Shown piece by piece: positions 7,534-16,337 of a stretch of DNA of 39,693 nucleotides (position 1 is the stretch's first letter; each line of letters opens with the position of its first letter). The position numbers and the translations under genes are program-made. The stretch spans positions 1 to 39,693 of the forward strand of contig JACZJQ010000041.1 of the NCBI GenBank assembly GCA_014860455.1, read 5' to 3'. Source of the DNA: Bryobacteraceae bacterium. Lineage in GTDB: Bacteria; Acidobacteriota; Terriglobia; Bryobacterales; Bryobacteraceae. Below the pieces are notes generated by a model, which searched no databases, was not told the DNA's origin, and saw nothing but the letters and a program-made list of their open reading frames with translations.

Positions 7534-8205
7534 ATGACCAAGCCCAAACGCCCGCGCACGGCGGCCGAAAAACAGGCCCGGCTGTCGGCGATCCTCGCGG
7601 CTCTCGACACGCGGTATCCCACTGCCACATGTGCGCTCCACCACGGTGACGCCTGGCAGTTGCTGGTGGCGACGATTCTGTCGGCGCAATGCACCGACGA
7701 GCGGGTGAACAAGGTGACGCCGGCGCTGTTCAGCAAGTACCCGGCGATCGCCGATTTCGCGTCGGCCAGCCAGGCCGAACTCGCCAAGGATATCCACTCG
7801 ACTGGGTTTTTCAACAACAAGGCCAAGAGTATCATCGGCGCGGCGCGCAAGATTCAGGAGGAGTTTGGCGGCGAGATCCCGCGTGACATCGAGACGCTGC
7901 TCACCGTGCCCGGCTGCGCCCGAAAGACGGCCAATGTGGTGCTGGGCACGGCGTTCGGCATCGCGTCGGGCGTGGTGGTGGACACGCACGTCGGGCGCAT
8001 CAGCGCGCGGCTGGATCTGACAAGGGAAGACAACCCGGTGAAGATCGAGCGCGACCTGGTGAAGATCCTGCCCCAGGAGCGCTGGATCAGGTTTTCGCAC
8101 CAGATCATTCTGTTCGGGCGCGAGCTGTGCAAGGCGCGGCAGCCGCGATGCTTCGAGTGTCCGGTCGAGCAGTTCTGTTACGCGGAGGACAAGACACCCT
8201 GCTGA
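7534..8205 (+). CDS. nth: Endonuclease III (DNA glycosylase/AP lyase)
   Basis: This 223-residue base-excision-repair enzyme removes oxidised pyrimidines and cleaves the abasic site. The helix-hairpin-helix reads VPGCARKTANVV, with catalytic lysine K131, and the catalytic aspartate is D150 in VDTHVGRIS. The 4Fe-4S cluster ligands C199, C206, C209 and C215 follow the family spacing Cx6Cx2Cx5C. QCTDERVNKVTP near residue 52 is also typical. The N terminus is about 10 residues longer than the E. coli protein. One small difference is GCAR where many homologues have GVGR in the hairpin. A lipoprotein gene follows after 2 nt. Confidence 0.96.
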   Translation: MTKPKRPRTAAEKQARLSAILAALDTRYPTATCALHHGDAWQLLVATILSAQCTDERVNKVTPALFSKYPAIADFASASQAELAKDIHSTGFFNNKAKSIIGAARKIQEEFGGEIPRDIETLLTVPGCARKTANVVLGTAFGIASGVVVDTHVGRISARLDLTREDNPVKIERDLVKILPQERWIRFSHQIILFGRELCKARQPRCFECPVEQFCYAEDKTPC

Positions 8206-8207
8206 CG

Positions 8208-8729
8208 ATGCGATACTCCGCGATTGCCGCCCTGCTGTTGCTGGCTTCGTGCTCGAGACAGCCGGACTATTATTCGCCGGCGGCGGCGCGTCCGGCTGCG
8301 CGCATGATCGCGCCGGGAGAGTTGGCACATTTCACGTCGATGAGCGCTCCGGGGGCGGCGAACCACATCGTCTCGGGGGTGTTGGACCAGGGGGGCGATT
8401 CCTGGCGTTGGTGCGGGAAGGACGTCGAGTTGCGGTTTGTCGTGCCCGTCTCGCGCGGACTGAAGTTCAGAACCGAACTTGCCATCGCCGACATGACGTT
8501 TTCGCAAACCGGGCCGGTGCGCATCGATGTGAGCATCGAAGGCGGACCGCCACACGCAATCGATTTCGACAAGCCCGAGACGCGGACCGTGGAATGGGAG
8601 ATCGCCGACGGATCTGTCGCAGTTGGTCAACCGGTGAAAGTCGCCTTGACGGCGAACAAGGTCTGGACGCCGCCCGAGGGCGGCCAGCCTCGGGCCTTCA
8701 TTCTGACCTCCGCTGGGTTTGTTCAATAG
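8208..8729 (+). CDS. Putative lipoprotein of unknown function
   Basis: The 173-residue product starts with MRYSAIAALLLLASCSRQP, a signal peptide with lipobox LASC, so it should be a lipid-anchored envelope protein. The rest is predicted beta-rich (DVELRFVVPVSRGLKFRTE, VRIDVSIEGGPPHAI, PRAFILTSAGFVQ), reminiscent of carbohydrate-binding-like sandwich domains, but I recognise no family. The ATG at 8208 is chosen because it starts the signal peptide and lies 2 nt after the nth stop; the next membrane-protein gene begins 9 nt after its end. These spacings suggest one transcript with nth and the downstream gene. Confidence 0.75.
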   Translation: MRYSAIAALLLLASCSRQPDYYSPAAARPAARMIAPGELAHFTSMSAPGAANHIVSGVLDQGGDSWRWCGKDVELRFVVPVSRGLKFRTELAIADMTFSQTGPVRIDVSIEGGPPHAIDFDKPETRTVEWEIADGSVAVGQPVKVALTANKVWTPPEGGQPRAFILTSAGFVQ

Positions 8730-8738
8730 GGAAGCGTG

Positions 8739-11018
8739 ATGCCGAAGCTGTTTTCCATCCTGTTTGGAGCGTTGTTCACATGCGCGGTGGCGTGGGCGAT
8801 GGGCCGGATTCTGCTGTCGCGGCTGCGGCTGAAGCTGTACCGCGAAGAGGAGCACCTGCTGGGTTTTGTCGCCGGGTCGGTGTTGCTGGGGCTGGCGATG
8901 TTTGCGCTGGGGACGGTCCAGGCGTTTTATGACGGGGTGTTCCTGGCCGTCGGCGCGGCGGTGCTGCTGTACGCTTGGCGATCCGGCGCGTTGAGAGGCG
9001 CGAAGGCGGCGCTGCCGCCGCTGCCTCAGTTCTGGAATCGCCTCTTTCTGTTTGTTTATGTCCCATATGCAATCTACGCGGTGGTGTGGGCGCTGGCGCC
9101 GGAGCACAGCCCCGACGGGGCCAGTTACCACCTTGGGGTGATGGACAAGTTCTATCGCGGGCACGGGTTTTTCCCTATGCCCGACCACATGTACGCCCAC
9201 CTTTCGCAGGGCGTCGACCTGCTTTTCCTGCACGCCTACGCGTTTGGCCGTCATTCGGCCGCCGCGTTCACCCACTGCATCTTTCTACTGACGCTGCCGT
9301 TGATGATCGTTGCCTTTGGCCGCCGATACGGCCTTCCCGGTCCCGGCGTTGCCGCGGCGCTGCTGGTGTTCGCCTCGCCGGTGGCGGCGATCGACGGGGC
9401 CTCGGCCTACATCGACGTGGCACTGACGGCGATCCTCTTCGCGCTGTTCTATGTGGCCGAGATCCAGCGCGACAAGCCGGCAATTCAAGGCGCGATTCTG
9501 CTCGGCATCCTCGCCGGGGGCGCCTACGCCGCCAAGTACACGGCCATCGTGGCCCTGCCGATGGCGCTGCTGATGATGTTTCTGGCGTTGCGCCGGGCCA
9601 AGGCGCCGGTGCTGAAACCGCTCATCGCATGCGCCGCGGCCGCCACGGTGCTGATTCTGCCCTGGGTACTCAGAAACTGGATTCAGTACTGGAATCCGCT
9701 GTCGCCGCTGTTTAACGCCTGGTTCCCGAACCCGTTCATCACGATCTCGTTCGAGCAGGACTACACCACCTGGCTCAAGATGTATCCCGGCGTAGAGAGC
9801 TACTGGCGCCTGCCTATGATGGTCGCTGTTCGAGGGGAGGCCTTGAGCGGGCACCTGGGTCCGATCTTCCTGCTGACTCCGCTGGCGTTGTTTGCCGCGA
9901 GGTTCGCCCTGGGCCGGCGCATCCTGCTGGCCGCGCTTGTCTATGCTTCAACCTATCCGCTGAACATCGGGACAAGGTTCCTGCTGCCGGCGCTGCCGCT
10001 GTTGTCGCTGGCGCTGGCCATGGCCGTGCCGGCGAGAGCGGCTACGCCAGTGCTGGCACTGGCGCTGCTTTTTCACGCCGTGACCGGTGCGCCGCCGGTG
10101 ATCAACCGACTTCACCCCTCGTTCTCCTGGCACATCCCGAACCTCCCGTGGCGCGCGGCCCTGGGGCTGGAGAGCCGCGAGGCCTACCTGGCCCGCGTTT
10201 CGCCGGAATACCGGATCGCCCGAATGGTCCAGAGCGAAACGCCGGCCGGCGCGACGGTCTTCACGCTCGCAGGACTTGCAGAGGCCTACACTGACCGGAC
10301 GATCATCGTGGACTATCAGAGCGCCAAGGGCGAGCGGTTGCGCGACCGGCTGTATGTCGCGACCGATCCGAACTTCCAGGGTGTCCGGCGGCTCGAATAC
10401 CGCTTCCCGCGGCGCAAGCTCCGCCAGGTCAGGGTGGTCCAAACCGCTCCGGGCGGAACACGCGACCTGTGGGCGATGACGGAGATGCGGATTCTCGATG
10501 GAGATTTGGAGATTCCGGCGTCAAAGTCATGGAAACTGCGCGGCTCGGACGCTCCATGGCGCTTGCATGAGGCATTCGACGGCAACCCGGTGACGCGCTG
10601 GCGAGCCTGGCGGTGGTTGCGGCCGGGGATGTGGGTTTCGATTGAATTCCCGCGGTTGATGGAGATGGATGCCGTCGTCATTGAAGCTTCGCCGGACCAC
10701 CATGCCGCCCGGCTGCAGGTGGAAGGAGTCGACGAATCGGGCCGGTGGACGGTGCTGGCGGGGGAACCGAAGATCATCTCGCTTGCGCCTCCGCTGGGGT
10801 TGCGGTGCCTGGCGACCCGCGAGCTTCTGCGCGAGGGTGTGGGCTATCTGGTCGTGCCGGAAGGGAACCCCTACGCCAAGGACTTTGAAACGAAAGCCGA
10901 TCTGTGGGGCATCACCGAGGCCGGCGCCGCGAGCGACATGAGGCTGTATAGACTGGAACAAGAATGCCTCACCTCTTTCTCGGTGTCGACGGGGGACAGT
11001 CCTCCACAACAGCGCTGA
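8739..11018 (+). CDS. Large polytopic membrane protein, GT-C glycosyltransferase-like, with C-terminal F5/8-type (discoidin-like) domain
   Basis: About 760 residues. The first 450 hold around 12 hydrophobic helices. An early loop reads APEHSPDGASYHLG, an acidic loop like the catalytic loop of GT-C (GT39/PMT/ArnT-like) enzymes that use lipid-linked sugar donors. The soluble C-terminal part (from about residue 455) includes DGNPVTRWRAWRWLRPGMWVSIEF, which resembles the F5/8 type C carbohydrate-binding sandwich. A GTG at 8736 directly precedes the ATG at 8739; the AGGGA upstream fits the ATG better. The 3' end overlaps the following kinase gene by 55 bp in another frame. A glycosyl-transfer role is inferred from topology and the acidic loop only. 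Confidence 0.75.
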   Translation: MPKLFSILFGALFTCAVAWAMGRILLSRLRLKLYREEEHLLGFVAGSVLLGLAMFALGTVQAFYDGVFLAVGAAVLLYAWRSGALRGAKAALPPLPQFWNRLFLFVYVPYAIYAVVWALAPEHSPDGASYHLGVMDKFYRGHGFFPMPDHMYAHLSQGVDLLFLHAYAFGRHSAAAFTHCIFLLTLPLMIVAFGRRYGLPGPGVAAALLVFASPVAAIDGASAYIDVALTAILFALFYVAEIQRDKPAIQGAILLGILAGGAYAAKYTAIVALPMALLMMFLALRRAKAPVLKPLIACAAAATVLILPWVLRNWIQYWNPLSPLFNAWFPNPFITISFEQDYTTWLKMYPGVESYWRLPMMVAVRGEALSGHLGPIFLLTPLALFAARFALGRRILLAALVYASTYPLNIGTRFLLPALPLLSLALAMAVPARAATPVLALALLFHAVTGAPPVINRLHPSFSWHIPNLPWRAALGLESREAYLARVSPEYRIARMVQSETPAGATVFTLAGLAEAYTDRTIIVDYQSAKGERLRDRLYVATDPNFQGVRRLEYRFPRRKLRQVRVVQTAPGGTRDLWAMTEMRILDGDLEIPASKSWKLRGSDAPWRLHEAFDGNPVTRWRAWRWLRPGMWVSIEFPRLMEMDAVVIEASPDHHAARLQVEGVDESGRWTVLAGEPKIISLAPPLGLRCLATRELLREGVGYLVVPEGNPYAKDFETKADLWGITEAGAASDMRLYRLEQECLTSFSVSTGDSPPQQR

Positions 11019-11935
11019 TCGCCGACGAGTCTGGCCGGGTCATGGGCATGGGCCGGTCTGGCCCGTGCAACCACGTGGCGGCGTCCGAGGCACGGGCGAA
11101 GTTTATCCGCGTGATTGCGCAGTGCGTGGGCGAAGCCCGCCGCGCCGCGGGTCTCGAGCCCGACTCGCCGTTTGAAGGAGCCTGCCTGGGCTTTTCCGGC
11201 GGTCCGGCGGACAAGGATTCGATCGTCGCCGAGATCCTGCCAATCAAACACCGCTTCGTCACCCACGACGGGATGATCGCCCTAACCGGCGCCACCGGTG
11301 GCGCGCCGGGCGTGATCACGATAGGCGGGACGGGGTCGATCAGCTTTGGCCGCAACGCGGAGGGCAAGACGGGGCGCGTGGGCGGCTGGGGGTTTATCTT
11401 CGGCGACGAGGGCGGCGGATTCGATCTGGTCCGGCAGGCGCTGAGGGCAGCGCTGCGCATGGACGAAGGCTGGGGCCCGAAGACGGCGCTGCGCGACCTG
11501 CTGCTGGAGGCCGGCGGCGCCCGCAACGCCAATGAACTTCTGCACAAGTTCTATACGCCAGAATGGCCGCGCGACAAGGTGGCCAAGCTGACGCCGCTCA
11601 TCGAGAAAGCGGCGAACGAGGGCGACATCATTGCCGGCGACCTGCTGTCGGTGGCCGCGCAGCAGCTTGCCGCATCGTCGTCGGCGTGCCGGCGGATGCT
11701 GTTCGGCGACAATGAGGCAGCGCGGATTTCGTGGGTCGGCGGGGTGTTCAAGATCAAGGCGGTGCTGGAGCGGTTTCAGACGTTGACGGGGTCGAATTCG
11801 ACGAGCCAGGTGGGCCCGCCCGACTTCGGCCCGGCCGCTGGCGCGTTGCTGGAGGCTTACCGGACAGCAGGGCTGGCGCTGCCAACGCTCAGCAATCTGC
11901 CGGATGAGAAGCAGGAGCCGTTGACGGCGTCCTGA
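10964..11935 (+). CDS. BadF/BadG-family ATPase, N-acetylglucosamine-kinase-like
   Basis: The 323-residue protein has the ASKHA fold of the BadF/BcrA/NAGK group. Phosphate-1 loop: GVDGGQSST (residues 7-15). Phosphate-2 region: VITIGGTGSISFG. The family block GGWGFIFGDEGGGFDL follows. The C-terminal GPAAGALLEAYR closes the adenosine site. Members phosphorylate amino sugars such as GlcNAc or MurNAc, or act in dehydratase activation; the absence of an Fe-S cysteine signature favours a sugar kinase. The start overlaps the preceding membrane-protein gene by 55 bp, and a TAGACT (10949-10954) inside that gene may be a -10 element. Sugar specificity is not determined. Confidence 0.85.
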   Translation: MPHLFLGVDGGQSSTTALIADESGRVMGMGRSGPCNHVAASEARAKFIRVIAQCVGEARRAAGLEPDSPFEGACLGFSGGPADKDSIVAEILPIKHRFVTHDGMIALTGATGGAPGVITIGGTGSISFGRNAEGKTGRVGGWGFIFGDEGGGFDLVRQALRAALRMDEGWGPKTALRDLLLEAGGARNANELLHKFYTPEWPRDKVAKLTPLIEKAANEGDIIAGDLLSVAAQQLAASSSACRRMLFGDNEAARISWVGGVFKIKAVLERFQTLTGSNSTSQVGPPDFGPAAGALLEAYRTAGLALPTLSNLPDEKQEPLTAS

Positions 11936-11943
11936 CCGGGTGT

Positions 11944-13233
11944 CTACAGCAGGTGGAACGGGCTGGCTTCGTCCAGTCCGTTGGGGGTGAGTCGGCCGAT
12001 TTCGAGATCGACAAGCTGGTTGGAAGGGCGCAACTGGGCTTGCTGGACTTGCAGGTAGTTCGTCGTCAGGGCGACGCCGTTTTCCATGGTCACCGCGCTC
12101 AGGCGGCGGCCGATCTGGCGTTCGCGATAGGCCAGGTTTTTCTTGTCGGCGAGTTCGCGGAGCAGACGGGTGCGGCGTTTGCGTTCCGCCAAACGAACTT
12201 GGGGCAGGGCAGAGGCAGGGGTGCCGGGCCGTTCGCTGTAGGTGAAGACGTGGAGATACGTGAAGGGCATCCGCTGAATGAAATCATAGGTTTGGCGAAA
12301 TTCGTCTTCGGTTTCGCCTGGGAAGCCGGTCATGACGTCGGCGCCGAAAGCGGCTTCGGGCATGAGGGCGTGGGCCTTGAGGAGGCGGTCTTCGTAGTGG
12401 CGGACCCGGTAGCGGCGCTTCATCCGTTTTAGGACTGTGTCGGAGCCCGATTGCAGCGGCGCGTGGATGTGTCGGGCGATGCGCGGCTCCGAGGCGATGA
12501 GTTCGATCAGGTCGTCGGAGAGGTCCATCGGCTCGATGGAACTGATGCGGAGACGCTCGACGCTGGTTTCGGCGAGCATGCTTCGCAGCAGACCCGAAAA
12601 ACGCATCCGGTCGTGGCTGCGGAAGCCGTTTTCGCGTCCCCAGCGGCCCAAATTGATGCCCGTAAGCACGATTTCGGTGTAGTTCTGCGCCAAAAAACGC
12701 ACCTGTTCGACGGCTTGCCCGGCCGGCATCGACCGGTTGGGTCCGCGTACGGAAGGGATGATGCAGAACGAACAGACGTTCGAGCAGCCGTCCTGGATCT
12801 TGAGGTTCGGGCGGGTCTTGCCGCCGAAAGCGTCTTCGACGGGCGAGGAGAGAAACTCAGAGGTTTGGAGGATGTCGCCGACGTGGATCTGGCCGTGGTA
12901 GTGGCTGTCGAGGATTTCGGGGATCTTTGTTTTGTGCGAATTGCCGACAACCCAGGTGACGCCGGGCAACTGGCTGAGTTCTTCGGGCGCGCGCTGGGCG
13001 TAGCAGCCCGTAACCAGGATGCGGGCTTCGGGGTTTTCGCGCCGGACACGGTTGATCGACTTGCGGACGTCGGCGTCGGCTTCGCTTGTGACCGTACAGG
13101 TATTTAGGATCACGAGATCGGCCTCGGCAACCGATGAGACTTCCAGGCCGTGACCCTCGAGCAGTCCTTCCAGGGCGGCTCCGTCGGCCTGCGTGGCGCG
13201 GCAGCCGAAGTTGCGGATGAAGACTCGTTGCAA
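11944..13233 (-). CDS. mtaB: tRNA t6A37 methylthiotransferase MtaB
   Basis: This 429-residue radical-SAM enzyme converts t6A37 to ms2t6A in tRNAs decoding ANN codons. The N-terminal UPF0004 domain has cysteines C11 (NFGCRATQ), C46 (NTCTVT) and C77 (VTGCYAQ). The radical-SAM triad is C150, C154 and C157 in DGCSNVCSFCIIP. A C-terminal TRAM-like region ends with GRLTPNGLDEASP. NFGCR rather than MiaB/RimO-type starts supports MtaB. The start is a TTG at 13233 preceded by AGGAT at a normal distance; no in-frame ATG offers a better start. The substrate t6A depends on TsaC, which is also in this window at 21078. Confidence 0.93.
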   Translation of the reverse strand: MQRVFIRNFGCRATQADGAALEGLLEGHGLEVSSVAEADLVILNTCTVTSEADADVRKSINRVRRENPEARILVTGCYAQRAPEELSQLPGVTWVVGNSHKTKIPEILDSHYHGQIHVGDILQTSEFLSSPVEDAFGGKTRPNLKIQDGCSNVCSFCIIPSVRGPNRSMPAGQAVEQVRFLAQNYTEIVLTGINLGRWGRENGFRSHDRMRFSGLLRSMLAETSVERLRISSIEPMDLSDDLIELIASEPRIARHIHAPLQSGSDTVLKRMKRRYRVRHYEDRLLKAHALMPEAAFGADVMTGFPGETEDEFRQTYDFIQRMPFTYLHVFTYSERPGTPASALPQVRLAERKRRTRLLRELADKKNLAYRERQIGRRLSAVTMENGVALTTNYLQVQQAQLRPSNQLVDLEIGRLTPNGLDEASPFHLL

Positions 13234-13353
13234 GGCGGGATCCTGAAACCATTTTAGCGGAGGGGTAGAAAAGGCGTATTCCCCAGGACCTGATTGGTTG
13301 TAAGCAAATGACGCTATGGAACTTCCGCAGGGGTGTGCCGATGGAAGGTTAGC

Positions 13354-14331
13354 ATGCCAACCGACCGAGTATTGTCACAGGACGAGATCGACTCAGTATT
13401 TCGCAAAGCGCAAAGCACTCTGCACACCGACGATCCGGCGCAGCGGGCGCAGCCCTACGATTTCCGGCGGCCTGACCGGATTGCGAAAGACCAGCTTCGA
13501 TCGATCCACCTGCTGCATGACAACTTCGCTCGCAGCCTGGGGTCGAGTTTGTCGGCCTATTTGAGGGCGTATGTGATCGTGAATCTGGTGTCGGTGGAGC
13601 AGCTTTCGTTTCTTGAGTTTTCGCAATGCCTGCCGTCGCCGACCTGCATTGTCAGCCTGAACATGAAGCCGTACGACGGCAGCGCCATCCTGGAGCTGAA
13701 CCCGAGCATGGTGTTTCCGGTGCTGGAGATGCTGCTGGGCGGTTCGGGCAAGAGCGTCTACAAGGTGGAGCGCGAGATCACCGAGATTGAGCAGAGCATT
13801 CTGGATGGCGTCTTCCGGATCATCCTCCACGACCTGAAGGAGGCCTGGGCGCCGATCACGAACATCAACTTCACGATCGACGCTCACGAAACCGAGCCGC
13901 AGTTGCTGCAGGTGCTGGCGCCGAACGAAGCCGTAGTGGCGGTGAGTATTGAGATCCGGCTGGGCGAGGTCTCGGGGATGATGAACCTGGGCATTCCGTC
14001 GATCATCATCAAGATGCTGCGGCAGAAGTTCGACCAGCAGTGGTCGGTGCGCAAGTCGGAGTCCAATGCCGACGAGCGGGCGCGGATGTGGGCGTTGTTG
14101 CAGCCGGCCAGGGTGAAGATGGATGCACGGCTGACCGGGCCGAAGATGACGGTGGAAGAGATGCTGTCCCTCGGCGAGGGGGACGTGCTGTGGTTCGACC
14201 ACCTGGTGGGCAAGCAACTGGAACTGATGGTGAACGGCAGCCATAAGTACCGGGGCCAGGTGTTGCCGGTGGGGCAGAAGAAGGGGTTTCAGATCGAAGA
14301 GGTTTGTTTCGAGGAGCCGCGTCAGACGTAG
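13354..14331 (+). CDS. fliM: Flagellar motor switch protein FliM
   Basis: The 325-residue protein has the FliM plan. The N-terminal CheY-binding peptide LSQDEIDSVF occupies residues 6-15. The CheC-like middle domain includes FARSLGSSLSAYL, LNPSMVFPVLEMLLGG and NLGIPSIIIKM. The SPOA domain at the C terminus runs through MTVEEMLSLGEGDVLWFD and ends near KKGFQIEEV. The length is close to E. coli FliM. The ATG at 13354 is chosen because a GGAAGG ribosome site lies just upstream; the frame stays open seven codons further. No other flagellar gene is in the window. FliM forms the C-ring switch that sets motor direction. The last 10 bases overlap the convergent acyltransferase gene. Confidence 0.95.
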   Translation: MPTDRVLSQDEIDSVFRKAQSTLHTDDPAQRAQPYDFRRPDRIAKDQLRSIHLLHDNFARSLGSSLSAYLRAYVIVNLVSVEQLSFLEFSQCLPSPTCIVSLNMKPYDGSAILELNPSMVFPVLEMLLGGSGKSVYKVEREITEIEQSILDGVFRIILHDLKEAWAPITNINFTIDAHETEPQLLQVLAPNEAVVAVSIEIRLGEVSGMMNLGIPSIIIKMLRQKFDQQWSVRKSESNADERARMWALLQPARVKMDARLTGPKMTVEEMLSLGEGDVLWFDHLVGKQLELMVNGSHKYRGQVLPVGQKKGFQIEEVCFEEPRQT

Positions 14332-15221
14332 AGCGGAGGCTCGCCCGACGGACGGGTTTTCCAGCGGCGGTGGATCCAGAGCCATTGGTCCGGGTATTCG
14401 CGGATGGCGCGTTCGAGTGCGGACTGGACTAACTGTGTGTCCTGGATTTCGTCGCCGGTGATCTCCAGGGGCGGGTAGAACTTAAGGATGAACCGGTGTT
14501 CGGCCGGCGACCAGACGGCGAAGCCGGGGATGACGGCTGCGCCGGTACGGGCGGCGAGCCGGGCGAGGCCGGAATCGACGCAGGCCTTGCGGCCGAAGAA
14601 ATTGACAAAGACGCCTTTGCCCTGGGCGACGTTCTGATCGGCAAGGATGCCGACGGCGCGGTTTGCGTGCAGGGCGCGCAGGATTGGCCGCAGAATGTCG
14701 TTGCGGCCGATCACCTCGTTGCCGGACATCTGGCGCAGACGCGTGGCCAGCGAGTCGAGCAGCGGGTTGTCCAGGGGCCGGACGACGAACGACATCGGCT
14801 GGCTCATGAGGGCATGAGCGAAGGCAGAGAGTTCCCAATTGCCCAGATGGCCGGTGGCGAAGATGACGCCCTTGCCGCGCTTCAGGGCGTTTTCGAAGTG
14901 TTCATAGCCCTCGTAGCGGATCCAATGGTGGACGTTGGAATGGTTGATGTCAGGGAACTTGGCGACGGCGGTGAGGACGCGCGCCAGCGACCGGAAACAC
15001 TCGTTCACGCGGCGGGGCCGTTCGGCGTCAGGCAGTTCCGGGCAGGCGAGCTCGAAGTTGCGCAGGGCCACGCGGCGGAGTTTGGGGATAAGCAGGTCCA
15101 CCAAGCGCAGCAGCGTATAGGCGGCGTGTTCGGCGATCGGCCGGGGCATGAAGCGCAGCTTGAACAGTACCGTTCGGACGGCGATTGACTCGACGCGGTT
15201 CCTGAATGCTGAGCGCGGCAC
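14322..15221 (-). CDS. LpxL/HtrB-type lysophospholipid (lipid A) acyltransferase
   Basis: This 299-residue protein belongs to the Lip_A_acyltrans family, which transfers fatty acids from acyl-ACP to lipid A precursors or other glycerol or glycolipid acceptors at the inner membrane. The catalytic HX4D/E motif reads HLGNWE (H125, E130). Further conserved blocks are FVVRPLDNPLLD, GILADQNVAQGKGVFVNFFG and the terminal QWLWIHRRWKTRP. A GTG at 15221, 8 nt after the mnmA stop, gives the full length; the first ATG in frame is about 24 codons later. It appears to be the last gene of the desulfurase-mnmA operon. Acceptor and acyl chain are not assignable. Confidence 0.88.
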   Translation of the reverse strand: MPRSAFRNRVESIAVRTVLFKLRFMPRPIAEHAAYTLLRLVDLLIPKLRRVALRNFELACPELPDAERPRRVNECFRSLARVLTAVAKFPDINHSNVHHWIRYEGYEHFENALKRGKGVIFATGHLGNWELSAFAHALMSQPMSFVVRPLDNPLLDSLATRLRQMSGNEVIGRNDILRPILRALHANRAVGILADQNVAQGKGVFVNFFGRKACVDSGLARLAARTGAAVIPGFAVWSPAEHRFILKFYPPLEITGDEIQDTQLVQSALERAIREYPDQWLWIHRRWKTRPSGEPPLYV

Positions 15222-15229
15222 CCGATCCG

Positions 15230-16336
15230 CTATTCTATCCAGCCGCCGCCGAGGACGGTATCGCCTTCATAGAAGACGGCCGCCTGCCCGGGCGTGACGG
15301 CGCGTTGAGGCGAGTCGAAACGAACACGGACGCTGGACGGATTGTCCGTTGGAACCAGCACGGCCGGGGCGGCGGAGTGTTTGTAGCGGATCTTGACCTC
15401 GGCCTTGCGGTCGGCTTGGATAGGCGGGATCGAAACCCAGTTGACGCGGGCGGCGACGAGGGAGTCTCTGAGCAATTCGTCATTCGAGCCGACGATGACG
15501 CGCCGCGCGGCGGGTTCGGTGGCGATGACGTAAAGCGGTTCGGGCCGGGCGATGCCGAGGCCCTTGCGCTGGCCGACGGTGAAATGGTGGACTCCGGTGT
15601 GGGCGCCGACGCGCTTTCCTGAGGTATCAACAATCTCACCGGCGGCGGCCTGGGGTTCGATGCCCTGTTCGCGGAAGTAGGCCTCGATGAAAGCCGCGTA
15701 GTCGCCGTTCGGGACGAAACAGATCTCCTGGCTGTCGCCCTTGCTGGCGGTGGGCACGCCCAATTTTGCTGCCAGCGCGCGCACCTCGGGCTTCACCATC
15801 TCGCCGAGCGGAAACGTGGTTTTCGCCAGTTGCTCTTGCGTGAGGCCGAACAGGAAATAAGTCTGGTCCTTTGACTGGTCCACGCCGCGGCGCAGGCGGT
15901 AGCGGTTGACAGAAGGATCGAAATCGAGCCGGGCGTAGTGGCCGGTGGCGATGGACTGCGCGCCGATGCCTTCGGCGGTGGCGATGAACTGATCGAACTT
16001 GATGTGGTTGTTGCAGAGCGTACAGGGAATGGGCGTACGGCCGGCGAGGTAGTCCTCGACGAACGGCTTGACGACATCGGTTTCGAAGCGCTGTTCGAAG
16101 TTCAGCACGTAATGAGGGATGCCGATGTGGGTGGCGACGGCGCGCGCGTCATAGACATCGTCGAGCGAGCAGCAGCGGCCTGTGGGGCCTTCGGCCTGGA
16201 CCTCGGGCAGGCGGCGCTGGTTCCAGAGCTGCATGGTGAGGCCGACCACGTTGTGACCTTCTGACTTGAGCATGGCGGCGACGGCGGATGAATCCACCCC
16301 GCCGGACATGGCGACGGCTATGAGGTCGGTTGCCAT
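15230..16336 (-). CDS. mnmA: tRNA-specific 2-thiouridylase MnmA
   Basis: This 368-residue enzyme puts sulfur on C2 of the wobble uridine in tRNA-Lys, -Glu and -Gln. The PP-loop SGGVDSS begins at residue 11. The catalytic cysteines are C108 ([10 protein letters not shown]) and C206 (GDSQEICFV). GHYAR and [12 protein letters not shown] are also visible. The C-terminal beta-barrel ends in GGWIE. Its ATG lies one base after the stop of the cysteine desulfurase gene, so sulfur donor and acceptor enzymes are co-expressed. The family takes persulfide sulfur from a desulfurase, directly or through a TusA-type relay. Confidence 0.96.
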   Translation of the reverse strand: MATDLIAVAMSGGVDSSAVAAMLKSEGHNVVGLTMQLWNQRRLPEVQAEGPTGRCCSLDDVYDARAVATHIGIPHYVLNFEQRFETDVVKPFVEDYLAGRTPIPCTLCNNHIKFDQFIATAEGIGAQSIATGHYARLDFDPSVNRYRLRRGVDQSKDQTYFLFGLTQEQLAKTTFPLGEMVKPEVRALAAKLGVPTASKGDSQEICFVPNGDYAAFIEAYFREQGIEPQAAAGEIVDTSGKRVGAHTGVHHFTVGQRKGLGIARPEPLYVIATEPAARRVIVGSNDELLRDSLVAARVNWVSIPPIQADRKAEVKIRYKHSAAPAVLVPTDNPSSVRVRFDSPQRAVTPGQAAVFYEGDTVLGGGWIE

Positions 16337-16337
16337 T

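Noticed and set aside
13311-13353. Possible sigma-28-like promoter (GCCGATGG at 13337) before fliM
   Set aside because: The upstream element does not match TAAA at the right distance and the site overlaps the ribosome site, leaving almost no leader.
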